Assembly (NCBI GenBank): GCA_013214355.1
Contig: JABSSL010000087.1
Coordinates: forward strand, 1-64,000
From: Saprospiraceae bacterium
GTDB lineage: Bacteria > Bacteroidota > Bacteroidia > Chitinophagales > Saprospiraceae
Direction: 5' to 3'
DNA: 64,000 bases
Shown piece by piece: positions 44,892 to 55,025 of this stretch. A model generated the notes under the pieces. That model saw only the letters and a list, made by a program, of their open reading frames with translations, was not told the DNA's origin and searched no databases. How positions within the stretch are numbered: the stretch's first letter is position 1; each line of letters starts with the position of its first letter. The translations under genes and the position numbers were made by a program.

Positions 44892-45638
44892 CTACTTCAC
44901 GTGCCTGGTTACTACATCGAGGGTGGCTTGCACTCTGATGATATTGGTTAGCAACACCTCTTCAGCACCTTCCTGCATCAGGTTCAGCATCGCTTGAATC
45001 CGCTCTTCATCGCCCCAACGCAATTGACCCGCATAGATAAGTTCCACCAGAGCATTGGTCAAAAAACCCTTGACCAAATCGCTTTCAGCATTAGGTACGA
45101 TCGTTTCCAAAATATCTAGATCCGTCACCTCTGCTAGTATTTTCACCTTTCGCCCAATAGCACAGATCATGGCCTGATCTTTTGTTCCCTTATACTCCAA
45201 GATCAACTTTGGCCAAGGAATGAGCTTTTCCGCCATCTTTCGTGCAATGTGGATCTTCATACGGAAATTAGAGGCCAAGCTTCGCATTTCATTGGTTTTT
45301 TCGAATTGCTCAGACAACATGGCCAACTCCTTGCGAATTTGATCCATCGGGCAGACCTGTTGGAAGGTACCAATGGCAGAGTGCTGTATCTGGTCAATAA
45401 TTTCCAGTATAGTGAAGGTAATCGAGTTATACTCTAGTTTATAATCTTGCAAAGCAATGTGGCCTCGTAATTTCTCTGCTTCTAGTTGGCGATAGCGAGC
45501 AGCCACATGATAGATTTCCGTAGTCATATGGTTAGTAGAACCTTCTGTAAATTCAATTAATTCTTCAATGACTTGACGGATGTTTCCAAGAGAAACGGAT
45601 TTCTTCAGATGCTTAAGTTGGAGGTTCGATTTTGTCAT
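44892..45638 (-). CDS. Protein with an EAD11-like effector-associated N-terminal domain
   Basis: 248 residues, cytoplasmic. Residues ~10-85 (LGNIRQVIEELIEFTEGSTN, HVAARYRQLEAEKLRGHIAL, then DYKLEYNSITFTILEIID) follow the all-helical pattern of effector-associated domain 11: an exhausted helix, RYxxLxxxxLxGxIxxxDYxxxxNxI and a closing helix. EADs are adaptor domains that link sensors to effectors in predicted bacterial conflict systems. The remaining ~160 residues are helical and unrecognised, with no protease, nuclease, TIR or NTPase motif visible. No partner with a matching EAD is visible in the window. Confidence 0.6.
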   Translation of the reverse strand: MTKSNLQLKHLKKSVSLGNIRQVIEELIEFTEGSTNHMTTEIYHVAARYRQLEAEKLRGHIALQDYKLEYNSITFTILEIIDQIQHSAIGTFQQVCPMDQIRKELAMLSEQFEKTNEMRSLASNFRMKIHIARKMAEKLIPWPKLILEYKGTKDQAMICAIGRKVKILAEVTDLDILETIVPNAESDLVKGFLTNALVELIYAGQLRWGDEERIQAMLNLMQEGAEEVLLTNIIRVQATLDVVTRHVK

Positions 45639-46122
45639 GCTAAATCGGGTTGTCTAATTATGGCTCTCGACAAGGCGGATTACCCGCTATCCAAGGCCGA
45701 GTTTGCGGATCAGATTTAAAAGTGTTTTTATTTAGGTTAGAGAGAGCCTTTATTGAGGAGACTTGGGAGACAAAACAAACTTACTGAAGGATACACACAT
45801 TACCAAGATAGTTAAATCGACTAAATTTAGCAATTATACAATCCTGATTTTCAACATTCGGAATCCAACGGTACCTCACTCTAATATCCTAGGATGTTCT
45901 TTTACACTGTAACATAATGGGGACATATGCTGGGATCCCCAAAAAGTGCTAAGGATAAGTTTATATAAACAAGTACCGGGATATCTACTCATGCTCAATC
46001 ATCTGTATTATATTAGAGGGGGGCCGATTGGCTAGCCGCTGCCTGAATCATGCTTTGCATCAATGGCCAAGCTTTCGTGTCAATCCGAGCCAACTTTACC
46101 ACACCATTCAAACCTCATCAGG
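45639..46122. other. Intergenic region without a supported gene
   Basis: 484 bases between the divergent EAD11-like gene and the Gfo/Idh/MocA gene. It should hold both promoters. A small hairpin (TGGGGA / TCCCCA) is visible near 45917-45940. I see no RNA gene or repeat family here. Confidence 0.4.
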
Positions 46123-47595
46123 ATGAAAAAACGAAAAACACAACCAAAACAATCGTCTCGTAGAGATTTCATTAAGAAAAGTGCGATTGCCTCCTCCATT
46201 TTCATTGTGCCCCGGCATGTCCTGGGTGGACCAGGTTACACGGCGCCAAGTGATCAGTTAAACCTAGCTGCTATTGGTGCAGGAGGTAAGGGGCGCAGTG
46301 ACATTAGAAATGCCTCAGTCGGTGGGCGTGAGCGCGTGGTTGCCCTATGTGATGTCGACTTCTCCGGTTCTGCCAAAAGTTCAGTAGAAGCATTCCCGAA
46401 GGCGAAAATCTATCATGATTATCGGGAAATGCTGGACAAGGAAAAAGATATTGATGCCGTGACGATCTCTACCCCGGATCACGTCCACGGGCCGGCTGCC
46501 GCTTTTGCCATGCAAAGAGGTATCCATGTTTACGTTCAGAAACCCATGACCCACAATATTCAAGAGGCTCGCTACCTGACCAAACTGGCCCGTGAAAAGA
46601 AAATCGTTAGTCAAATGGGCAATCAGGGAGCTTCTAACCCACTCCTAAAGATGGTGCAGGGCTGGGTTGATTCCGGAAAATTGGGCAAGATATCTAAGGT
46701 ACAGGTTTGGACCAACCGCCCAGTTTGGCCGCAGGGCTTTAAATTCCCTGAACCGGATGAAAGCGAGAAACCGGAAGATCTCAAATGGGACCTATGGCTT
46801 GGCCCATCAAAAGCCATTCCTTACACGCCGAATATTCATCCGTTTAACTGGCGTGGCTGGTGGGAATACGGTACTGGTGCCCTCGGTGATGTTGGATGTC
46901 ATCTCATTGATATTCCTTTCCGAACCCTTGGCCTCAAGTACCCCACTGATGCAGAATGCAGTGTTGGAGCAGTATACACTAAGATGTGGAATGCAGAGTA
47001 CCACCCAGAAGGATGCCCTCCTTCTTCCTTTATTACTCTTCACTTTGAGGCAACCGAAAAGAGTAAGGCTCCGATCGAGATGACTTGGAGTGATGGAGGT
47101 ATTCGTCCATCTCACCCCACTATTATCCCTGCCGATGATGATATCGGAGGAAAGAATAGTCAGAATGGAGTGCTGATCATCGGTGAGAAAGGAATTATTT
47201 CTACCAATATAAATGATAGTTCTCCGCTCATGCCGAAGTTGTATCTCAATGACGGCACCAAAGAGTTTGGCCCGGAGGAGGAAAACTTTGATGAGCCAGA
47301 ATACGGACATCATAGACAATGGGTGGATGCTTGCAAAGCAGGCTTCGATAGCGCGGAGCATAAGGACTTGACCTCCTCCTTTGATTATGCAGGTCCAATG
47401 ACAGAGACGGTCCTAATGGGGAATCTCGCAATTAGGAGCTATATGCTGCGTCGAGAAAACGCCAAAGGCCGCACAGAGTACTTTGGCAGAAAGAAGTTAT
47501 TGTGGGATGGTGAGAATATGAAAATCACTAACCTTGTAGAAGCCAATCAATTTGTGGGAAGAACCTACAGAATCGGTTGGGATCTGCGTTCGTAG
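46123..47595 (+). CDS. Tat-exported Gfo/Idh/MocA-family oxidoreductase
   Basis: 490 residues from ATG 46123; an ATG at 46063 would push the Tat motif too far in. Leader SSRRDFIKKSAIASSIFIVP is a Tat signal. Then NLAAIGAGGKGRSDI (Rossmann), ALCDVDFSGSAKSSVEAFP, VTISTPDHVHGPAAA and VQKPMTHNIQEARYL, with WEYGTGALGDVGCHLID in the second domain. Such proteins bind NAD(P)(H) during export and oxidise or epimerise sugars in the periplasm. Paralogue of the frameshifted gene at 21663-22956, whose intact leader it predicts. Confidence 0.92.
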   Translation: MKKRKTQPKQSSRRDFIKKSAIASSIFIVPRHVLGGPGYTAPSDQLNLAAIGAGGKGRSDIRNASVGGRERVVALCDVDFSGSAKSSVEAFPKAKIYHDYREMLDKEKDIDAVTISTPDHVHGPAAAFAMQRGIHVYVQKPMTHNIQEARYLTKLAREKKIVSQMGNQGASNPLLKMVQGWVDSGKLGKISKVQVWTNRPVWPQGFKFPEPDESEKPEDLKWDLWLGPSKAIPYTPNIHPFNWRGWWEYGTGALGDVGCHLIDIPFRTLGLKYPTDAECSVGAVYTKMWNAEYHPEGCPPSSFITLHFEATEKSKAPIEMTWSDGGIRPSHPTIIPADDDIGGKNSQNGVLIIGEKGIISTNINDSSPLMPKLYLNDGTKEFGPEEENFDEPEYGHHRQWVDACKAGFDSAEHKDLTSSFDYAGPMTETVLMGNLAIRSYMLRRENAKGRTEYFGRKKLLWDGENMKITNLVEANQFVGRTYRIGWDLRS

Positions 47596-47692
47596 ATAAG
47601 AGCATTATATTGGGGTGCTACTCCTTAGCGGTGGCGCCCCTATCAATTGTCTTTACCTTCCCAAACAGCCTAGCCTTTTCTTCCGTATAGGC

Positions 47693-47721
47693 AAAAAAAA
47701 AGAGAGCCCACCTGGACTCTC
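47693..47721 (-). terminator. Minus-strand intrinsic terminator
   Basis: Read on the minus strand: GAGAGTCC, loop, GGGCTCTC, then nine T. The stem is fully paired only on this strand (one G-U); on the plus strand it has a C-A mismatch and no T-tract. It implies a transcript coming from the 47.7-48.3 kb side. Confidence 0.7.
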
Positions 47722-47740
47722 CCTTGCAAATAACCTATTT

Positions 47741-47824
47741 CTATCCTCTGACAAATAGAGCATCTCGTACTTGCAGTGTCCTAAGAGATGTGATGGTTTT
47801 ATTTGAAACTTTTTCCAAATACAC
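47741..47824 (-). other. Possible small ORF or gene relic ahead of the minus-strand terminator
   Basis: 27 codons from GTG 47824: VYLEKVSNKTITSLRTLQVR then DALFVRG and a stop 20 bases before the terminator hairpin. The same frame is open again upstream of a single TAA (LGMGIRILVVKT then stop), so this could be the tail of a decayed gene. I do not recognise the peptide; it is listed only because it sits right before a terminator with no other gene to serve. Confidence 0.25.
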
Positions 47825-47996
47825 ATCACCTCCAGTTTAGGTCTTGACTACAAGTATTCTAATACCCATTCCCAAAGGGACCTTTATTTTTAATCCTGGT
47901 CTTGCCCCCGATGAGAGGAAGTCCAGTAATGATTTTTTCAATGCTGAGCGTAAGTCATTTCTTACCGTACAAAGGTGCACCAAAATCCTGAACCGT

Positions 47997-48074
47997 ACTT
48001 GGACTATTGTTTCTAAAACTTGGATTATTGTTTTAAAACTTGGACTATTGTTTTTAAAACTTGGACTATTGTTT
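47997..48074. repeat. Tandem repeat, about 3.8 copies of a 20-21-bp unit
   Basis: Units start ACTTGGACTATTGTTT and are spaced 21, 20 and 21 bases (47997, 48018, 48038, 48059), with T/A-rich spacers of varying length. Located about 230 bases upstream of the receiver-domain gene, at two helical turns of spacing. Confidence 0.8.
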
Positions 48075-48302
48075 AATCGCAAAACAACAATAAATACACA
48101 ACCGACTATTAATCAGTCGCTTAAGACCGAATTGACGCAAAGAATAGTAGTATTTCAAGAAAGGATGTTAAATTAGAGTCTCAATAGTATTTCATAACTT
48201 GTGTTGTCAGTTAGAAACTAAGCGACTTGTTCCAAAACTAGGAGGAGTAAGCTTGTTCTGTAATCGTGGATTAGTGATAGACCTATTTGTCAAACCTACC
48301 TT

Positions 48303-48770
48303 ATGCCAGCTAGAGAGATTTCCTTTCTGCTGATCGACTCCAATGAGCAGCATCAGGATATCGTACAGGATCTCTTGGGAGATCGCTACGAGCTCTACCT
48401 GGCGGACAATGGCAGAGATGGAGTAAAACAAGCTCACAAGCATATTCCTGATATCATCTTCATCAATAAAGATTTACCAGAAGGGAATTGTGCAGAGATT
48501 TGTCAAAAACTAAAGAGCCATCAATTAAGTAGCCACATACCAATCTTACTTATCGGACGCCAGATCAATCCATTTCGTGCCAAGATCAAATATAAAGTAG
48601 ACGTTTTTCTAGAATATCCTTATAGTATGCGACAGCTATTGGTACAAGTAAGAAAAATGATACAGTTCAAAATTCGTCTACAAGAAAGATATGCTTTGTT
48701 TGCCAAGAAGGATGCACGCCTGGTATCTGAGGAAAGCCTATTAGGCGACTTGATTCTTCGGTTGCCCTGA
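48303..48770 (+). CDS. Degenerate receiver-domain protein (pseudo-response regulator)
   Basis: 155 residues, a CheY-like fold: FLLIDSNEQHQDIVQDLLGD, RYELYLADNGRDGVKQAHKH, PDIIFINKDLPEG, SSHIPILLIG. The phospho-acceptor position in PDLIVSD is Asn (PDIIFIN), the conserved Lys of AKPF is Tyr (LEYPYS), and only one acidic residue remains in the first pocket. It cannot be phosphorylated in the normal way. It aligns along its length, including the LQERYALF/RERYQGF linker, with the receiver domain of the hybrid regulator downstream, so it looks like a partial duplication of that gene. 82 bases separate them. Confidence 0.85.
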   Translation: MPAREISFLLIDSNEQHQDIVQDLLGDRYELYLADNGRDGVKQAHKHIPDIIFINKDLPEGNCAEICQKLKSHQLSSHIPILLIGRQINPFRAKIKYKVDVFLEYPYSMRQLLVQVRKMIQFKIRLQERYALFAKKDARLVSEESLLGDLILRLP

Positions 48771-48852
48771 ATCCATCGGCGAACAAATATATTTTCATTA
48801 ACTTTCGTTTTTGATACCCCCTGTTGATTCTTAAAACCCGTCATTTTCAAAA

Positions 48853-51800
48853 TTGGTTGAATTGATCCGTAGTATTCGCCATTGTCGTTGTATTCTTGCC
48901 CTAGTTACCTACCTTGCTTTAGCTGATATCTGTCAGCTTCATGGCCAGCCCTTGTCTACTTATCAACATTGGACTCAAAAACAAGGTCTTTCCAGTAACT
49001 ATGTGATGACGTTCATGGAAGATCACTTGGGCTTCATTTGGATTGGAACAGAGAATGGTCTGAACAGATTCGACGGAACTCATTTCTTGGAGTACCGGCA
49101 CGACCCGGAGGATTCAACCTCCCTAAATAGCAACTGGATTACCACTATTTTTGAAGATAGCAAGCAGAATATCTGGGTAGGTACCCGAAGTGGTTTGAAT
49201 CGGCTGGATCGACAAAGTGGGGTATTTGAAAGGGTAGACTTGAGAAGAGAAGACGGTTCTATCATTAGGGATGAGATCACCAGCTTTCTGGAAGATGAGC
49301 AGGGTAACGTATGGGTTTTGACACTTAGAACAGGCCTGTTCAGCGTACAGATTAAGAAAAATGGACCACCTTACATTGCGGAACAATTCGCCTACAAACA
49401 TGTAACTTCAGCTTCAGCCAATAGCTTAAGGCTGGCTCATCTGATTCATGTTCATGAGGACTACTTGTGGCTAGCCACCACACAAGGTCTCGATCGACTA
49501 CATATACCCACCGGAGAAATCCTCAGCCTACGGATTCCCAATTCCAATGTTTTTTTCAAAGGAGAAGTAGTCTTTGTAAGGAGTTTGGTTAATTCCTCAG
49601 GTGATATTATTCTTCAACTGGGGGGAGAATTGTATCGAGTAAAAGATCAAGATACAAACCCCTCTCTAGTAGAACTTCCTAGAACCACATCCAATTCTTT
49701 AGCAAATCAACCGCTATGGCATATGACCTGGCAGGATGAACAGACTCTTCTTGCTACGGATCTAGCACAGATCTATACCGTTGATATTGAAAGTGGAGAA
49801 CAAACGCTTTTCCTCCCAGCTGAAGAGCAAGCTAATTTATTTCGCAAGTCAATCCTATCCATATTGACAGACGCTAAGGGCAGTGTCTGGGTCGGGACTG
49901 AAGGGGAAGGGATTCACTTTTTGTCTGGCGAAAAACCCGTGTACACTTTCCATCAGCACGAACCCGGCAACCCCAATTCGATATCAGCTGGATCCATCAG
50001 AAGCTTCGCGGAAGACCGGCAAGGGCATCTTTGGATTGGCCTGTTAGGGGCTGGTATTGAGCAATTTCGGTATACTCCTGACGGCACAGGGCTCGAGAAA
50101 TTGAAGACAATCAATACAGCTAATACAGACCTAAGCAGTGATCTAGTAATTAAAGTAATGCTTGATCAATCAGAAGATGTGCTGTGGGTAGCCACCAATA
50201 CCAACGGCCTAAATCGAGTAGATCTGGCTTCTGGAGAAATAGATATTTATCGACACCTTGAAAATAACCGGAATTCATTAGGTGGAAATCGTATTTGGGG
50301 CTTGAATCAAGATAAGGAGGGTTTCATCTGGGCAGGTACCTGGACCGAAGGGTTAGCCCGACTCAACCCCATTGACGGCAGGATAAAGAACTATTTTGCC
50401 GAGCCGAATGGTCTGAGCAGTAATAGCATACGCCATATCTACAGAGCCCCAGATGATACATTTTGGATCGGAACTACTCGTGGCTTGAATCGATTAGATA
50501 CACAAACCGAAACCTTTACACCTTTCGTACATGATCCCACGGACTCCACTAGTATCTCTAACAATCTCGTTTGGTCTGTTTTCAAAGATCGCCAAGGAGA
50601 TCTTTGGGTCGGTACTGATGTAGGTCTCAATCGGTTTGATCCGGAAACCAACAGCTTTGAACACTATTACGAGCATGACGGTCTTCCTTCCAATACAATT
50701 TTCGCTTTAGCGGAGGACGGCGAAGGCGTACTTTGGATAAATACGGACAAAGGAGCTGTCAGAGTCATCAGAGGTTTAGAGGAGATTTCCTTTCAAAAAA
50801 TCAATATCCAAGATGAATTGGGCAGCCTCTCCTTCATCCCCAAGGCCCTGTACCAAAGTCCTAGCACCGGGCATATGCTCCTCGGAACTGCCAGCAGGAT
50901 GGTCATGGTAGACCCTGATCTCATAAGACAAGATACCTTCAGTCACGACTTAACCCTTCATTCCTTTTCTACCTTTCGCCTTGGAAATGGAAAAGGAAGA
51001 AAAGATACAGATTACTTCGTAGCAGATAAATCAGAAGAAATTCAACTGGGATATCAAGACCAATCTATCAGTCTTCAGCTTAGTGATCTAGCTTGGCATG
51101 GCACTCAGGATCGACAATACGAATACCAGCTAGCGGGATTCAACGGCCAATGGATGAGCCTCCCAGAAAACATGGAGGTAAGCTTTACGAATCTGGATGC
51201 TGGTAAGTACAAATTTCTGGTAAGAACTAGAAGTGCCGGCAATATTGCCTCTGAAGCGATCCAACTGCTTTCTTTACGCGTCTTTCCACCTTGGTGGGAA
51301 AGTACCGCAGCCTACATAAGTTATCTACTGCTGCTAGTTGGTTTTGGCTATCTAGTATATCGTTTCCAACTGAATCGGCAGTTACAAATTCAGGAGACTG
51401 AGAATCTTAAGGCCTTAGATGCCTTTAAGAACAAACTTTACACTAATATCACGCATGAATTCAAGACACCCTTAACGGTGATCAGTGGAGTAATAGAGCA
51501 AGTGCAAGGGCACGATAAAGTGAAGAAACAGGTAAAGAGGAGTAGCTCTAACCTTCTACATTTAGTGAATCAAATCTTGGACCTCAGAAAATTAGAAGAA
51601 GGTCGCTTACAATTAAAGTGGATCCAGACGGATATAATCGCTTATCTGCAGTATTTGTTGGCTTCCTATGAAGCCTTGGCCGGTTTAAAGCATATTCAGC
51701 TGCATTTCGTCCCTGACAATGAGGAGATCCTGATGGATTTCGACAAAGAAAAACTGCAAAGGGTACTTTCTAATTTGCTTTCCAACGCCATAAAGTTCAC

Positions 51801-52998
51801 GCCATCGCATGGACATATCTATATCCGTACCTTCAAGGGAGTAATCGCAGGAACAAAAGAACCTACCCTGTCTCTAATTGTGCAGGATACCGGTATCGGG
51901 ATTCCACCCGAGGATCAAGAAAATATTTTTGATCGCTTCTATCAAGTAGGTAATAGTATCCCGAAGGTAGATTCCTCCCTACAATATCGTGGCCCAGGTG
52001 GAGGAACTGGCATCGGTCTAGCCATGACCAAAGAGCTCGTCGAATTAATGGGGGGCAATATTTCTGTCAAAAGCCAGTTGGGCAAAGGGAGTTCCTTCAC
52101 CATTGTACTTCCGCTCCATCAAAACGCAGCTGTCGTCCCAATCAAAGACCTCACCCAAGCGCCTATTCTCACGCCTGAGATTCCAACTGAAGTGGCGGAG
52201 CTTCCGGCTGGTCCCTACGCCGGGACAAACAGCGGCACCTTACAAAGTCTTCTCTTGATTGAGGACAATACAGATGTGATGCAATACCTGGTATCCTTGC
52301 TAGAAGAAAGGTATGACCTCTACCTTGCTCGTGATGGACAAGAAGGTATAGAACTTGCCTTGGAACACATCCCAGATCTAATCGTGAGTGATGTGATGAT
52401 GCCCATCAAGGATGGTTTTGAAGTCTGCAGTACGTTGAAAACAGATGAACGAACGAGTCATATTCCCATCATACTTTTGACTGCCAAATCCAGCATAGAT
52501 TCTCGATTGGAAGGCTTAGGCCGAGGAGCTGATGCCTACCTAGCGAAACCCTTTGACCAGCGAGAGTTGTTTATCAGACTTGAGCAATTATCCGCTCTAC
52601 GGCAGCAGCTAAGAGAACGCTATCAAGGCTTTGAACCGGTGGATACCGAGGAAGAAAAGAATCCTTATGCACAGGAGGATGCCTTCATCCATCGACTGCA
52701 AGACATCATTGTATCCAAAATGAAAGACGCAGAGTTTGGTATCAATACCCTTTGCCAGGACATGGGCATGAGTAGATCCCAACTCCATCTTAAGCTCAAG
52801 GCTTTAACCAATCGATCTACTTCTCATGTGATCCGTGCCGTGCGGCTGCACAAAGCCAAGGAGTTACTACAAGAAAACTCCATGAACGTCACCGAAGTGT
52901 CCTTTGAAGTCGGGTTTAATGATCCAGCCTACTTTTCAAGAAAATTCACCGAAGAATTCGGAATCAGTCCCAAGAAATTCATGGGTAATCTCTCCTAG
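48853..52998 (+). CDS. Hybrid two-component regulator: periplasmic Reg_prop propellers, Y_Y_Y, kinase, receiver and AraC domains
   Basis: 1381 residues. No ATG occurs before residue ~52, so a TTG (48853 or 48862) is used, giving a leader hydrophobic segment [15 protein letters not shown]. Residues ~40-700 hold many Reg_prop repeats ([31 protein letters not shown]) forming two propellers, then Y_Y_Y (~715-800) and one TM (~815-835). HisKA H-box [12 protein letters not shown] (His ~867), N-box [32 protein letters not shown]; receiver [11 protein letters not shown] (Asp ~1180), AKPF; AraC HTH at the end. Such regulators sense glycans and switch polysaccharide loci, but no SusC/SusD pair is in the window. 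Confidence 0.95.
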   Translation: MVELIRSIRHCRCILALVTYLALADICQLHGQPLSTYQHWTQKQGLSSNYVMTFMEDHLGFIWIGTENGLNRFDGTHFLEYRHDPEDSTSLNSNWITTIFEDSKQNIWVGTRSGLNRLDRQSGVFERVDLRREDGSIIRDEITSFLEDEQGNVWVLTLRTGLFSVQIKKNGPPYIAEQFAYKHVTSASANSLRLAHLIHVHEDYLWLATTQGLDRLHIPTGEILSLRIPNSNVFFKGEVVFVRSLVNSSGDIILQLGGELYRVKDQDTNPSLVELPRTTSNSLANQPLWHMTWQDEQTLLATDLAQIYTVDIESGEQTLFLPAEEQANLFRKSILSILTDAKGSVWVGTEGEGIHFLSGEKPVYTFHQHEPGNPNSISAGSIRSFAEDRQGHLWIGLLGAGIEQFRYTPDGTGLEKLKTINTANTDLSSDLVIKVMLDQSEDVLWVATNTNGLNRVDLASGEIDIYRHLENNRNSLGGNRIWGLNQDKEGFIWAGTWTEGLARLNPIDGRIKNYFAEPNGLSSNSIRHIYRAPDDTFWIGTTRGLNRLDTQTETFTPFVHDPTDSTSISNNLVWSVFKDRQGDLWVGTDVGLNRFDPETNSFEHYYEHDGLPSNTIFALAEDGEGVLWINTDKGAVRVIRGLEEISFQKINIQDELGSLSFIPKALYQSPSTGHMLLGTASRMVMVDPDLIRQDTFSHDLTLHSFSTFRLGNGKGRKDTDYFVADKSEEIQLGYQDQSISLQLSDLAWHGTQDRQYEYQLAGFNGQWMSLPENMEVSFTNLDAGKYKFLVRTRSAGNIASEAIQLLSLRVFPPWWESTAAYISYLLLLVGFGYLVYRFQLNRQLQIQETENLKALDAFKNKLYTNITHEFKTPLTVISGVIEQVQGHDKVKKQVKRSSSNLLHLVNQILDLRKLEEGRLQLKWIQTDIIAYLQYLLASYEALAGLKHIQLHFVPDNEEILMDFDKEKLQRVLSNLLSNAIKFTPSHGHIYIRTFKGVIAGTKEPTLSLIVQDTGIGIPPEDQENIFDRFYQVGNSIPKVDSSLQYRGPGGGTGIGLAMTKELVELMGGNISVKSQLGKGSSFTIVLPLHQNAAVVPIKDLTQAPILTPEIPTEVAELPAGPYAGTNSGTLQSLLLIEDNTDVMQYLVSLLEERYDLYLARDGQEGIELALEHIPDLIVSDVMMPIKDGFEVCSTLKTDERTSHIPIILLTAKSSIDSRLEGLGRGADAYLAKPFDQRELFIRLEQLSALRQQLRERYQGFEPVDTEEEKNPYAQEDAFIHRLQDIIVSKMKDAEFGINTLCQDMGMSRSQLHLKLKALTNRSTSHVIRAVRLHKAKELLQENSMNVTEVSFEVGFNDPAYFSRKFTEEFGISPKKFMGNLS

Positions 52999-53024
52999 CG
53001 GCGCTTGCTCATACCCAGCTTATC

Positions 53025-53038
53025 AAAATGATCATTTT
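53025..53038. promoter_or_regulatory. 14-bp perfect palindrome upstream of the dehydrogenase gene
   Basis: AAAATGATCATTTT, in the gap between the hybrid regulator stop and the dehydrogenase ATG at 53114; a likely binding site for a dimeric regulator. Confidence 0.35.
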
Positions 53039-53113
53039 TTGTCGATTTTGATGAAAACATTCTCCAGAAAAAGGTGAAAATTGAGCTTATCTATTCACCA
53101 AGACAATTACTGC

Positions 53114-54091
53114 ATGAAAGCCTGGCAAATTAATTCCTACGGAGGACCTGACGTATTCAAGTTTGTGACTATTCCTGATCCTAGTCCCAAAGAAGGCCAC
53201 ATCCTCATCGAGATTAAAGCCTTTGGTATCAATAGAAGCGAATTGTACACTCGACAAGGCCATTCTGGGGATGCGGTGACCTTACCTAGAGTGTTAGGGA
53301 TAGAATGCGTAGGCATCGTAAGAGATAATGGAGGGACTGACCTAAAGATTGGCCAAAAAGTTGGAGCAGCGATGGGCCACATGGATCGGCTGTATGATGG
53401 AGGCTATGCAGAAATGGCCTTGATTCCAAGATCCAATGTATATCCTATGGAAACCGAGCTTGAATGGGCCACGCTAGGAGCCTTACCAGAGATGTATCTG
53501 ACCGCATGGGGAGTGATCAAGGAAGCCATTGATCTACCTAGAAACAGCTCCTTGCTGATCAGAGGAGGCAGTTCTTCCGTAGGGCTTGCCTGTGCCTCAA
53601 TAGCCAAGGAAATGGGCTGTACCGTTTTAGCCACTACCCGAAAGCAAGAGAAGGTTCCGATTTTGAAAGCAGCGGGGGTTGATCACGTCATCATTGACGA
53701 TGGACAAATTGCGCCTCAAGTGAAGGCCATCCTTCCTGGAGGTGTGGCCGGAGTGGTGGAATTGGTAGGAATTGAAAAGACTATTATGGACTGTCTTCGG
53801 TGCACCGCCCCCAAAGGCACGGTGGGAATGGTAGGTTTCCTCGGAGATACCTGGGATTACAAGTTCTTCCCTTGGATGCCTTCCACCGTAAAACTTACTT
53901 TATATAGCAGTGAAACCCTCCATGCTGAATACGCCACTCCGGTTCTACAAAAGGTAGTGGATCATGTGGCCGCCGGAAGGTACAATTCCAACATCCACCA
54001 AGTCTTCCCATTTAGTGAGCTTCCTCGGGCACATGAAATGATGGAGAGCAATCAGGCAGCCGGGAAGCTGGTCGTAGTAACGGAAAACTAA
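53114..54091 (+). CDS. MDR-type (zinc-independent) alcohol dehydrogenase/quinone oxidoreductase
   Basis: 325 residues from ATG 53114 (MKAWQINSYGGPDVFKFV), the classic start of this family; a TTG at 53081 is unlikely. GroES-like domain with ILIEIKAFGINRSELYTRQG, then the cofactor domain with LLIRGGSSSVGLACASIAKE (NADPH-binding AxxGxxG-like motif) and MVGFLGDTWDY. Catalytic zinc Cys/His ligands are not arranged as in true alcohol dehydrogenases, so an NADPH quinone or enone reductase is likely. Followed after 27 bases by an AraC gene that may regulate it. Confidence 0.9.
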   Translation: MKAWQINSYGGPDVFKFVTIPDPSPKEGHILIEIKAFGINRSELYTRQGHSGDAVTLPRVLGIECVGIVRDNGGTDLKIGQKVGAAMGHMDRLYDGGYAEMALIPRSNVYPMETELEWATLGALPEMYLTAWGVIKEAIDLPRNSSLLIRGGSSSVGLACASIAKEMGCTVLATTRKQEKVPILKAAGVDHVIIDDGQIAPQVKAILPGGVAGVVELVGIEKTIMDCLRCTAPKGTVGMVGFLGDTWDYKFFPWMPSTVKLTLYSSETLHAEYATPVLQKVVDHVAAGRYNSNIHQVFPFSELPRAHEMMESNQAAGKLVVVTEN

Positions 54092-54118
54092 TGTAAGTAC
54101 TATTTTGTATCATTGAGT

Positions 54119-54955
54119 ATGCGAGAGTATACCATTCCCAATCACTTAATCCAGGAAGACTCCCCTCCCCCAATCGGTCTGATCGATTATCGAACTGTGG
54201 GTGATCCCATACGCAATCGAATTCTGTATACGCAGAATGTAATCAGCTTTATGATACAGGGCTCCAAGGAGATTCATATGCAAGATTCTCCCTTAAACTT
54301 CGATCAAAGCCATTTTGCAATTATCACTTCGAGCCGTTGCCTGATGACGGAGATTTCGGCTAATGGTCAGTACCGAAGCCTGCTTTTCTTTTTCGATGAT
54401 GAGGTATTGCGGAGTCTCTGGCTCAAGCATATGGATACCTTCCAGAAAGTAGCCACCAAGGCTGAAGCATTAGCCCTGCCTTATGATCAATATCTTCTGC
54501 AGTTCCGAAGTTCTCTTGAACTGCTTTGTGGAGGAAAAGCACCGAGCATGGCACTTTTGACCGCCAAGCTAGAAGAATTTCTCCTGTATGTATTACAAAG
54601 GCGCCCACAACAATTAATTGCACTCCTAAATAATAGTAAATCTAAAACTGAGGTGGGCTTTAGGAATGTGGTCCAAAACAATCTCTTCAGCAATCTTAGC
54701 ATAGAGGAATTGGCCTTTCTCTGCAATATGAGTGTCTCCACCTTTAAGCGCCATTTCCACAAATTTTACGAAACCTCGCCCAGTCGCTTTATCCAGGAAC
54801 AACGGATGAAAATGGCCGGGCAGTTGCTCCAAAAGAAAAAGCTCCCCTCTGAAGTCTACAACCTGGTCGGATATGACTCCTATTCGAATTTTGCCCGAGC
54901 CTTCAAGCAATACCATCAGATGAGTCCAAGGCAATACCTCAACATGAACGTTTAA
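54119..54955 (+). CDS. AraC-family transcriptional regulator
   Basis: 278 residues from ATG 54119 (MREYTIPNHLIQE). N-terminal sensor region; C-terminal AraC domain with ELAFLCNMSVSTFKRHFHKF and VYNLVGYDSYSNFARAFKQY, both HTH units recognisable. Same strand and 27 bases after the quinone-reductase-like gene, so probably one operon controlling its own expression. Confidence 0.92.
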   Translation: MREYTIPNHLIQEDSPPPIGLIDYRTVGDPIRNRILYTQNVISFMIQGSKEIHMQDSPLNFDQSHFAIITSSRCLMTEISANGQYRSLLFFFDDEVLRSLWLKHMDTFQKVATKAEALALPYDQYLLQFRSSLELLCGGKAPSMALLTAKLEEFLLYVLQRRPQQLIALLNNSKSKTEVGFRNVVQNNLFSNLSIEELAFLCNMSVSTFKRHFHKFYETSPSRFIQEQRMKMAGQLLQKKKLPSEVYNLVGYDSYSNFARAFKQYHQMSPRQYLNMNV

Positions 54956-55025
54956 GTGTACTTATCGAACGAATTGATGTAGGTGACGCCTCCTGAATTC
55001 CTGCAATTTTGCCTTAAAAAGAATC

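Larger units (their letters stand above)
47596..48302. other. 707-bp intergenic region with repeats and an antisense terminator
   Basis: Holds a weak GGGGTGC / GCGCCCC hairpin just after the Gfo/Idh stop, a minus-strand terminator at 47693-47721, a possible tiny minus-strand reading frame and a tandem repeat at 47997-48074. A 110-codon + strand frame over the tandem repeat (47844-48176) is low complexity and I do not accept it as a gene. Confidence 0.5.

Noticed and set aside
47844-48176. 110-codon + strand reading frame over the tandem repeats
   Set aside because: Translation is repetitive and driven by the tandem repeat; no start context, no recognisable fold.
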